Shown here in pieces: positions 30,360 through 36,727 of a DNA stretch of 37,611 nt. This stretch comes from Actinomycetes bacterium (GTDB lineage: Bacteria; Actinomycetota; Acidimicrobiia; Acidimicrobiales; Microtrichaceae), in the NCBI GenBank assembly GCA_023434535.1, contig JAEYSR010000276.1, forward strand, positions 1-37,611, in the 5' to 3' direction. The notes under the pieces were generated by a model that saw nothing but the letters and a program-made list of their open reading frames with translations, made no database searches and had not been told where the DNA came from. The position numbers and the translations under genes were made by a program. The first letter of the stretch is position 1, and each line of letters opens with the position of its first letter.

Positions 30360-30396
30360 GAACTTGACCGAACCGTCAAGTTCTCTCCGGAGCGTA
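30360..30396 (-). promoter_or_regulatory. Aldehyde dehydrogenase promoter and palindromic operator
   Basis: Perfect inverted repeat GAACTTGAC (30360-30368) and GTCAAGTTC (30375-30383) with a 6-nt spacer. A minus-strand -10, TACGCT (30391-30396), lies 7 nt before it, so the palindrome covers the start of the transcript: a classic repressor position for TetR/GntR-type proteins. The rest of the 30326-30585 gap is GC-rich and contains nothing else I recognise apart from the -10 of the next gene. Confidence 0.7.
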
Positions 30397-30571
30397 CTCC
30401 CGCCGCGTCGCTCCGTGTCCCGCGGCCCGGGCGGGCTCCGGACGACCGAGCGGGCCCGAACGACGAAAGGGGACCCGAACGGCGAGGGCGGCCTCCTGGC
30501 AGCGGCGAGCGGCCGCTCGCTCCCCGGCGTGCCCCGCAGCTCGGCGGCCGGAGGGCGCACCTCGGCACCGG

Positions 30572-30577
30572 TACGTT
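30572..30577 (+). promoter_or_regulatory. -10 element TACGTT, leaderless type
   Basis: TACGTT ends 8 nt before the GTG at 30586 (11 nt before the following ATG). The surrounding GGTACGTTGTCGG is the same 13-mer as in front of the SCP2-like gene at 2278. Confidence 0.6.
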
Positions 30578-30585
30578 GTCGGGCA

Positions 30586-31407
30586 GTGATGTCGCCTCGG
30601 CGCACCACGGGCCGGCAGATCCTCCGCTCCGCCGCGCTCGTGATCGCCGTCGGCGTGTTCGGAGTGCTGCCGACGGCGTGCGGCGGCGACGACACCGGCG
30701 AGCTCGGGTCCTCGGCACCACGCCCGGACGACTGGCCCGCGGCTCCCGCCGAGGAGTGGACCGTGCCGCTCGGCTCCCCTCCCGTCGTCACGTCGGGATC
30801 CGGACCGTTCCGCTTCGTGGCGACGCAGGCCGACGGCACCTCACCGGTGGCGTGGGACCCGTGCCGGCCGATCCACTACGTGGTCAACCCGAAGGACGGG
30901 CCGGCCGACGGGAACGAGCTCGTCGAGGACGCCGTCGCCCGGACCGCTGCGGCCACCGGGCTCACCTTCAGCTACGACGGCACCACCGACGAGCACTGGA
31001 CACGGACCCGGGACCGGTTCCAGCCGGACCGCTACGGCGACCGCTGGGCGCCCGTGCTCATCACCTGGGCCCACGAGTCGGCCGCCCCGGTGCTGGCGGG
31101 ATCGGTCGCCGGCCAGGGCGGGTCGAGCGCCGTGCGGCCGCCGGGCTCGGAGGACTTCGTGTTCGTGAGCGGGTCCATCGTGCTCGACGCGTCGCTGGCG
31201 GAGACCGCGCTCACAGAGCCGGGACGGACGGCGGTCCGGGCGCTGATCCAGCACGAGCTCGGACACGTCGTGGGGCTCGACCACGTGGACGACCCGACGC
31301 AGCTGATGCACACCGAGTCGCTCCCCGAGCAGAACACCGACTGGGGTCCGGGCGACCTCGAGGGCCTGTCCCTCCTGGGCGGCGGCGACTGCTTCCCCGA
31401 CGTCTGA
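30586..31407 (+). CDS. Matrixin-like zinc metalloprotease lipoprotein
   Basis: 273 aa from GTG at 30586 (ATG at 30589 also possible). An N-terminal hydrophobic helix ends in LPTACGGDD, a lipobox, so it is probably a lipoprotein. The catalytic motif HELGHVVGLDH is HExxHxxGxxH, followed by DDPTQLM as the Met-turn: metzincin/matrixin type. WDPCRPIHYVVNP and PDRYGDRWAPVLITW are shared almost unchanged with the next gene, its paralogue. All zinc ligands are present, so it should be active on an extracellular protein or peptide; target unknown. A copy of the 42-bp repeat follows 16 nt after the stop. Confidence 0.85.
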   Translation: MMSPRRTTGRQILRSAALVIAVGVFGVLPTACGGDDTGELGSSAPRPDDWPAAPAEEWTVPLGSPPVVTSGSGPFRFVATQADGTSPVAWDPCRPIHYVVNPKDGPADGNELVEDAVARTAAATGLTFSYDGTTDEHWTRTRDRFQPDRYGDRWAPVLITWAHESAAPVLAGSVAGQGGSSAVRPPGSEDFVFVSGSIVLDASLAETALTEPGRTAVRALIQHELGHVVGLDHVDDPTQLMHTESLPEQNTDWGPGDLEGLSLLGGGDCFPDV

Positions 31408-31422
31408 GCCCGCCCTCACCAC

Positions 31423-31473
31423 GGATACAGGGGTCGCGCCGCACAGAGTTTCGCGGTTTCCACCCGAAGAACG
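31423..31473 (+). repeat. 42-bp intergenic repeat, copy B
   Basis: From GATACAGGGGTCGCG (31424) to CCACCCGAAGA, in the direction of the preceding gene, 16 nt after its stop. It matches copy C at about 34 of 42 positions, and the similarity runs on through CCCGAAGA. It ends about 20 nt before the -10 of the next gene. Confidence 0.75.
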
Positions 31474-31492
31474 CTGGCGCCCGATCGGTCGG

Positions 31493-31498
31493 TACCCT
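31493..31498 (+). promoter_or_regulatory. -10 element TACCCT, leaderless type
   Basis: TACCCT ends 7 nt before the GTG at 31506, with no ribosome binding site between. Confidence 0.5.
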
Positions 31499-31505
31499 CG
31501 ACGGC

Positions 31506-32525
31506 GTGGGAGCAGGGTCGGACGACGACGACTTCGACGACGCCCTGCGCCGGTTCATGGAGCAGATGGACGAGATGTCCGCGTCCGAGGCGCCTCGGGA
31601 GCCCAGCTACGCCGAGCGCCAGCGCGCCGCACGTCAGGCCGACCTCCAGCGCCGGATCACCGAGGAGCAGGCTCACGCCCGGTACCTCGCCGAGCGCGAT
31701 CGACGGCTCGAGCAGAAGCGGACGCGGAGCTCCCGCCATGCCCGGTGGCTCGCCCCCCTCGTCGTGGTGATGTTCGTGGCCGCCGCGGTGTACTTCTCGG
31801 TCGGTCGAGGTCAGGAGTCCGTGGCCGGATCGCCCGAGGTGCGGCGTCCGTCGGACTGGCCGTCGGTGCCTGCGGACGTGTCCGAGACGCCGCTCGCGAC
31901 GCCGTCGACACCGACCGCCGAGTCGAGCTCCTACAAGTTCGGCTCGACGCAGAGCGACGGGTCGCCCGTCACGTGGGACCCGTGCCGACCGATCCACTAC
32001 GTGGTCAACCCGGCCGGCCAGCCGCCCGACGGCGACGTCCTCGTCCAGGACGCGATCGCCCGCACCTCCGCCGCAACCGGCCTGCAGTTCGTCGACGACG
32101 GCCTCACCGACGAGACGTGGAGCGAGGATCGGGCGCCGTTCCAGCCCGACCGCTACGGCGACCGCTGGGCGCCGGTGCTGATCACGTGGTCGACACCCGA
32201 GGCGGTGCCGGCCTTGGCCGGGGCGACGGCGGGTCAGGGCGGCCCGTTGTCGCTCGGCTACTCGGAGGACGAGATGACCAGCGTGACCGGCTCCGTCGTC
32301 CTCGACGCACCGCAGCTGTCGATCGGCCTGGAGTCCCCCGAGGTCCGGACCCAGGTCCGAGCGGTCATCCAGCACGAGCTCGGACACGTCGTCGGCCTGG
32401 TCCACGTCGAGGACCCGAGCCAGCTCATGAACCCCGAGGCCACCCTCGGCACCACCGAGTGGGGGCCGGGCGACCTCCAGGGCCTGTACGCCCTCGGCAC
32501 CGGCCCCTGCCGCCCCGAGCTCTGA
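31506..32525 (+). CDS. Matrixin-like zinc metalloprotease, membrane-anchored
   Basis: 339 aa. A highly charged cytoplasmic part (1-78) contains a likely coiled coil (YAERQRAARQADLQRRI and following), then one membrane helix (WLAPLVVVMFVAAAVYFSV), a Thr/Pro linker and the catalytic domain: VTWDPCRPIHYVVNP, PDRYGDRWAPVLITW, HELGHVVGLVH (HExxHxxGxxH) and DPSQLMNPE (Met-turn). It is a type II membrane protein with the protease outside. The catalytic half is clearly a duplicate of the upstream gene; the N-termini differ completely (lipoprotein versus helix plus coiled coil). Substrate unknown. Confidence 0.85.
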   Translation: MGAGSDDDDFDDALRRFMEQMDEMSASEAPREPSYAERQRAARQADLQRRITEEQAHARYLAERDRRLEQKRTRSSRHARWLAPLVVVMFVAAAVYFSVGRGQESVAGSPEVRRPSDWPSVPADVSETPLATPSTPTAESSSYKFGSTQSDGSPVTWDPCRPIHYVVNPAGQPPDGDVLVQDAIARTSAATGLQFVDDGLTDETWSEDRAPFQPDRYGDRWAPVLITWSTPEAVPALAGATAGQGGPLSLGYSEDEMTSVTGSVVLDAPQLSIGLESPEVRTQVRAVIQHELGHVVGLVHVEDPSQLMNPEATLGTTEWGPGDLQGLYALGTGPCRPEL

Positions 32526-32556
32526 CCAGGACCGCCGACCGGTTGGCCACGCCCCC

Positions 32557-32606
32557 GATATAGGGGTCGCGCCGCGCAAGGATTCGTGGTCTCGACCCGA
32601 AGATCG
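32557..32606 (+). repeat. 42-bp intergenic repeat, copy C
   Basis: Starts GATATAGGGGTCGCG, 31 nt after the stop of the second protease gene, in the same direction. Nearly identical to copy A, which lies beside an unrelated gene. The GGGTC near its start and GACCC near its end can pair. Confidence 0.8.
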
Positions 32607-32625
32607 CCGGCAGGCGCCGCCGGCG
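32605..32625. terminator. Hairpin between convergent protease and cysA genes
   Basis: CGCCGGC (32605-32611) and GCCGGCG (32619-32625) form a perfect 7-bp stem with a 7-nt loop, directly after repeat copy C and 2 nt from the cysA stop. Confidence 0.5.
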
Positions 32626-32627
32626 GC

Positions 32628-33605
32628 TCAGGCGAGAGCGGCCTCGAGCGCCGGGACCGTCGCAGCACCGGGCTCCGGACGGACCCATGCCGCCGCACCC
32701 TCGGCCACGCCCAGGCGGAGGAACTGCGGCCGGGTCTGGGTGACGATGACGGTGCCGTCGGGCGTCGACACGTCGAGGCGCACCTCGAAGCCGACGCGGG
32801 TGATCCGCTCGACCGTGCCCCCGGGAGCGCCGTCGCCGGGATCGGTCAGGTGCAGCTCGACGTCGTGGGGCCGGATCAAGTGGCCGCCGATCCGGGTCAC
32901 CGGACCGAGGAAGGACATGACGAACGTGCTGGCCGGCTCGTCGTAGAGCTGGTCCGGGGTGCCGATCTGCTCGATGCGCCCCTCGTTGATCACGACGATC
33001 TCATCCGCGACCTCGAGCGCCTCCTCCTGGTCGTGGGTGACGAAGACCGTCGTCACGTGCACGTCGTCGTGGAGCTTGCGGAGCCAGTCGCGCAGCTCCT
33101 TGCGGACCTTGGCGTCGAGGGCGCCGAACGGCTCGTCGAGCAGGAGCACCTTGGGCTCCACGGCAAGCGCCCGGGCCAACGCCATCCGCTGGCGCTGGCC
33201 GCCCGACAGCTGTGCCGGGAGGCGGTCGGCGAACTGGTCCAGGTGCACCAGCTCCAGCAGCTCGGTCACCCGGGCCCTGATCTCGTCCTTCGGCCGCTTG
33301 CGGATCTCCAGGCCGAAGGCGACGTTGCGGTACACCGACAGGTGCTTGAAGGCCGCGTAGTGCTGGAAGACGAAACCGACGTCACGCTGCTGGGGCGACA
33401 GGTAGGTGGCGTCGGTGCCCTCGATGTCGACGGTCCCGCCGTCGGGGACCTCGAGCCCGGCGATGATCCGCAGCAGCGTCGACTTGCCCCCGCCGCTCGG
33501 CCCGAGAAGCGCGGTCAGCTGGCCGCTGGGGATGGTGACCGACACGTCGTCGAGCGCCACGAAGTCGCCGAAGCGCTTGTCGATGTGGGAGACCTTGATG
33601 CTCAT
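32628..33605 (-). CDS. cysA: Sulfate ABC transporter ATP-binding protein
   Basis: 325 aa. Walker A GPSGGGKST, Q-loop VFQHYAAFKHLSVYRN (CysA-typical), signature LSGGQRQRMALARAL, Walker B VLLLDEPFGALDA, H-loop VTHDQEEALEVAD. The C-terminal TOBE-like part begins near IRPHDVEL. Together with cysT, cysW and the binding protein on the same strand it forms a complete sulfate/thiosulfate importer. It is the last gene, separated from cysW by 67 nt with no clear promoter, so it is probably cotranscribed. Confidence 0.95.
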   Translation of the reverse strand: MSIKVSHIDKRFGDFVALDDVSVTIPSGQLTALLGPSGGGKSTLLRIIAGLEVPDGGTVDIEGTDATYLSPQQRDVGFVFQHYAAFKHLSVYRNVAFGLEIRKRPKDEIRARVTELLELVHLDQFADRLPAQLSGGQRQRMALARALAVEPKVLLLDEPFGALDAKVRKELRDWLRKLHDDVHVTTVFVTHDQEEALEVADEIVVINEGRIEQIGTPDQLYDEPASTFVMSFLGPVTRIGGHLIRPHDVELHLTDPGDGAPGGTVERITRVGFEVRLDVSTPDGTVIVTQTRPQFLRLGVAEGAAAWVRPEPGAATVPALEAALA

Positions 33606-33672
33606 CGGGCGACTCCTCGTGCGGGGCTCGGGCGATGGTTCGCCGTGCGGCTCGTCCTGCGGTCCATGTGCG

Positions 33673-34617
33673 TCACGACGCGTCCTTGTCGTCGGAGGTG
33701 TCGGGTCGGATGATCGCCACGACGACGATGCAGGCGACCGACACGAGCGCCAGCAGGAACGCGGTGGCGTAGGCCCCGCCCTTGTCGAAGTTGAGGTACT
33801 TCTCCTCCACCACGAGCGTGGCGGTGCGGGTCTTGCCGAGCAGGTTGCCCGACACGACCTTCACGGCGCCGAACTCGCCGAGCGATCGGGCCAGGCTGAG
33901 GACGACGCCGTAGACGACCGCCCAGCGGATGGCCGGGAAGGTGATCCGCCAGAACGTCTGCCAGGCGTTGGCGCCGAGGGTGTGGGCAGCGCGCTCGGCG
34001 TCGGTGCCGATCTCCTCCAGCACCGGGACCACCTCGCGGATCACCAGGGGCAGCGCCACGAAGACGGTCGCCATGATGATGCCCGGCGTGGCGTAGATGA
34101 CCTGGAAGCCGGCCGACTCCAGAGCCGGGCCGAACCAGCCCTGCCGGCCCCCGTAGACCAGGACGAGCGAGAGGCCGACGACGATCGGCGACACGGCGAG
34201 AGGCAGGTCGACCAGGGCGCTCAGCAGTCGCTTGCCCCGGAACTCGTAGCGGACCAGGAGGATCGACATGGCCACGCCGAACACCGTGTTGATGACGACC
34301 GCGGCGATCGCGACGACGACCGTCAGCCGCAGAGCGGACGTGACCTCGGGATCGCTCAGCACGTCACGCAGGTTGTCGAGCCCGCCGTCGAACGTGCGCT
34401 GGGCCACGAGCGACACCGGCCACGCCACCAGGAAGAACAGGTAGACCACGACGAACATGCGCAGCGCATATGTGCCGATGCCCTTGCGCTGACGGGACCG
34501 GGCTCCGGTGCGGGCCCGCCGACCTCGGGCCGAGCGGCTGTCGGGCGACGGCTCGTCGATCCGCTCGTCGTCGTCGGGACCGCGGTGCGGGACGTCGATC
34601 AGGGAGATGTCAGCCAC
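33673..34617 (-). CDS. cysW: Sulfate ABC transporter permease CysW
   Basis: 314 aa. A charged, Arg/Asp-rich N-terminus (1-48) precedes six helices. CysW-type segments: FDGGLDNLRDVLSDPEVTSA, LPLAVSPIVVGLSLVL, ALPLVIREVVPVLEEIGTDAE and AAHTLGANAWQTFWRITFP (EAA loop contacting CysA), then SLARSLGEFGAVKVVSGN. It pairs with CysT. Its start overlaps the cysT stop by 8 nt. Confidence 0.93.
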   Translation of the reverse strand: MADISLIDVPHRGPDDDERIDEPSPDSRSARGRRARTGARSRQRKGIGTYALRMFVVVYLFFLVAWPVSLVAQRTFDGGLDNLRDVLSDPEVTSALRLTVVVAIAAVVINTVFGVAMSILLVRYEFRGKRLLSALVDLPLAVSPIVVGLSLVLVYGGRQGWFGPALESAGFQVIYATPGIIMATVFVALPLVIREVVPVLEEIGTDAERAAHTLGANAWQTFWRITFPAIRWAVVYGVVLSLARSLGEFGAVKVVSGNLLGKTRTATLVVEEKYLNFDKGGAYATAFLLALVSVACIVVVAIIRPDTSDDKDAS

Positions 34618-35485
34618 GGCGGACCAACCTCCGCTGCAGCAGGTCGATCGCCACGATGACCAGGAGCGACACCAGGAGGAGGACCGTGGCCACCGCTGCG
34701 GCGCCGGCCCGGTTGTCGTTCTCCAGGCTGGACAGGATGCGGACCGAGGTGACCTCGGTCGAGAACGGGCGGTTGCCCGACAGCAGGACGAGCGAGCCGT
34801 ACTCGCTCACACCCCGGGCGAAGCTGAGAGCTGCGCCGGCAGCGATCGCTGGGGTGATGGCCGGGAGGATGATGCGCCGGAACGTGGTGAAGCGGCTGGC
34901 GCCGAGCGACGCAGCGGCCTCCTCGACGTCGCGGTCCAGCTCCTGCAGGACCGGCTGCACGGTCCGCACGATGAACGGAAGCGTGACGAACAGGAAGGCC
35001 AGGCCGACGGCGATGCGGGTGTTGGACACGTCGACGCCCAACGGGCTCGTCGGGCCGTACAGCGACAGCAGGACCAGGCCGGCGACGATCGTCGGCAGGG
35101 CGAACGGGATGTCGATGAGCACGTCGAAGAACGACTTGCCCCAGAACTTGTCGCGGACCAGGACCCAGGCGATCGCGGTGCCGGTGAACACGTTGAGGAC
35201 GGTCACGATCACCGCCGTTCCGAGCGTCAGCCGGATGGCGGAGAAGGTCTGCTCGTTGGTGATCGTCGCCCAGAACTCGCTCCACCCGCCGGAGGCGGCA
35301 ACACCCACGACCGCCGCGAGCGGGATGAGCACCAGGATGCTGAACCACAGCAGCGTGACGCCGAGCCCGATGCCCGAGACCAGCCCCAACCGGCCGTCGG
35401 CCGCCGGCCGGCGCCACCGCGCCGGCCGGCCGGCCCTGGTCGAGCTCGGCTCCGCGACCGGCGGGTCGGCGACCGCAGAGGTCAT
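34610..35485 (-). CDS. cysT: Sulfate ABC transporter permease CysT
   Basis: 291 aa, six helices after a 30-residue basic N-terminus. Characteristic CysT segments: SGGWSEFWATITNEQTFSA, DIPFALPTIVAGLVLLSLYG, LPFIVRTVQPVLQELDRD and AASLGASRFTTFRRIILPA (EAA loop), then SFARGVSEYGSLVLLSGN. Its ATG overlaps the stop of the sulfate-binding protein gene (ATGA). Confidence 0.93.
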   Translation of the reverse strand: MTSAVADPPVAEPSSTRAGRPARWRRPAADGRLGLVSGIGLGVTLLWFSILVLIPLAAVVGVAASGGWSEFWATITNEQTFSAIRLTLGTAVIVTVLNVFTGTAIAWVLVRDKFWGKSFFDVLIDIPFALPTIVAGLVLLSLYGPTSPLGVDVSNTRIAVGLAFLFVTLPFIVRTVQPVLQELDRDVEEAAASLGASRFTTFRRIILPAITPAIAAGAALSFARGVSEYGSLVLLSGNRPFSTEVTSVRILSSLENDNRAGAAAVATVLLLVSLLVIVAIDLLQRRLVRRG

Positions 35486-36531
35486 TGCGCCTTCCCGGAC
35501 TCCGCGATGACCTTGGTGATGATCCCGGTGTTCTCCTCGAAGAACTTCTTGGACAGGTCACCCCAGCTGCCGAAGTCCTCCTGCACCGTGAGCAGGTTCT
35601 TGACGGGCGGGAACGGGTCCGACGGGTCGTTGGCGCCCTCGACCTCGTCGACCTCGACGCCCGCCGACTCGAGCGGACGGAAGCCCTTGAGCGCGAACTG
35701 GGTCTGCCCGTCCTTGCTCAGCACGTAGTCGAGCCACTCGGTCGCCTTGGGAGTCGCGTCCTCGAGCACCGCGCCCGGGTTCTCGATGAGCAGAGTGGTC
35801 TCCGGGATGACGTAGTCGAAGTCCTCGCCGTTCTGGCGGGCGAGGATGGCCTCGTTCTCGTAGGTGAGGAAGACGTTGCCGGTGCCGCTGGTGAACGCTG
35901 TGGTGGCGTCGCGGCCGCTGTTCGGGAGCGACACGACGTTGCCGTAGAGCTTGGTCACGTACTCGAGCGCGTCGGCCTCGGTGCCGCCGTTGGCGATGAC
36001 CTGACCCCAGGCCGCCAGGGCGTTCCAACGGGCGGCGCCCGACGACGCCGGGTTGGGCGTCACGATCTCCACGCCGGGCTTGATGAGGTCGTCCCAGTCC
36101 TGGATGTCGTCCGGGTTGCCCTTGGGCACGCCGAACACGACGAGCGACGTGGACACGGTCCCCTTGTTCTCGCCGGCGTTCCAGTCCTCGGCGACCAGGC
36201 CGGCGTCGACCAGGCGGGTGACGTCGCTCGGCACCGAGAAGTGGACGTAGTCGGCCTTCAGCCCGTCGGCGACGGCGCGACTCTGGTCGCCCGACGCGCC
36301 GTAGGAGGTGACGAACTCGACGTTCTCGCCCTCGGGGGTCTTGGCCCACTCCGCGGCGATCGCCTTGTTGGCCGCCTCGGGCACGGCGAAGCCGACCAGG
36401 TTGATCGTGGACGGCTCCGAGCTCGAACCGGAGCCGCCGTCCGCGCTGTCGTCGCTGCCACCGCACGCAGCGGCGACCAGCATCAGTGCGGCTGCTCCGA
36501 GGGCGAGGATGCCCCTGCGTCGGTTCGTCAT
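35482..36531 (-). CDS. sbp: Sulfate-binding lipoprotein
   Basis: 349 aa from ATG at 36531, chosen because MTNRRRGILALGAAALMLVA and AAC23GG make a proper lipoprotein signal (an upstream start at 36585 would bury it). The mature protein is a PBP-II sulfate binder: FVTSYGASGDQSRAVADGLKA (the SxGxSGxQ sulfate loop), DYVHFSVPSDVTRLV, VTPNPASSGAARWNALAAWG and SGRDATTAFTSGTGNVFLTYENEA are all family hallmarks. It captures sulfate or thiosulfate outside the membrane and hands it to CysT/CysW. It is the first gene of the operon, with a strong promoter and a hairpin in the leader. Confidence 0.94.
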   Translation of the reverse strand: MTNRRRGILALGAAALMLVAAACGGSDDSADGGSGSSSEPSTINLVGFAVPEAANKAIAAEWAKTPEGENVEFVTSYGASGDQSRAVADGLKADYVHFSVPSDVTRLVDAGLVAEDWNAGENKGTVSTSLVVFGVPKGNPDDIQDWDDLIKPGVEIVTPNPASSGAARWNALAAWGQVIANGGTEADALEYVTKLYGNVVSLPNSGRDATTAFTSGTGNVFLTYENEAILARQNGEDFDYVIPETTLLIENPGAVLEDATPKATEWLDYVLSKDGQTQFALKGFRPLESAGVEVDEVEGANDPSDPFPPVKNLLTVQEDFGSWGDLSKKFFEENTGIITKVIAESGKAQ

Positions 36532-36553
36532 CGTGCGGTCCTTCCGGTCCCAG

Positions 36554-36575
36554 GTGCCGCCGTCGTCGGCGGCAC
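36554..36575 (-). promoter_or_regulatory. 5'-UTR hairpin of sbp with ACGA loop
   Basis: GTGCCGCCG and CGGCGGCAC (perfect 9-bp stem) flank an ACGA tetraloop on the mRNA strand, between the -10 and the ribosome binding site, 22 nt before the ATG. Similar in size, loop and position to the hairpin before the surface-protein gene at 11965. Confidence 0.5.
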
Positions 36576-36583
36576 GGCGGGAC

Positions 36584-36613
36584 ACCGTACGAATACCCGA
36601 CCATTCCCGTCAA
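36584..36613 (-). promoter_or_regulatory. sulfate operon promoter
   Basis: Minus strand -35 TTGACG (36608-36613), 18-nt spacer, -10 TACGGT (36584-36589). One of the best matches to the housekeeping consensus in the window. Confidence 0.75.
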
Positions 36614-36628
36614 CTATTCCGGAGACAT

Positions 36629-36653
36629 GGGGCTGATGGGAAAGATCAGCCCC
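36629..36653. promoter_or_regulatory. Palindrome between the divergent sbp and icd promoters
   Basis: GGGGCTGAT (36629-36637) and ATCAGCCCC (36645-36653) are perfect complements around GGGAAAG. It lies 15 bp upstream of the sbp -35 and 22 bp upstream of the icd -10. It may be an operator or, if transcribed, a hairpin; a sulfur regulator is a guess. Confidence 0.45.
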
Positions 36654-36675
36654 ACGAGCACTTGTCTGCAACATG

Positions 36676-36681
36676 TATGCT
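36676..36681 (+). promoter_or_regulatory. icd -10 element (extended)
   Basis: TATGCT preceded by TG with one base between (extended -10 form), 46 nt before the ATG at 36728. No good -35 is visible. Confidence 0.5.
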
Positions 36682-36727
36682 TTCGGGCGTTCGATCCGCA
36701 CGATCCCGAGCACAGAGGAACGCAGAC

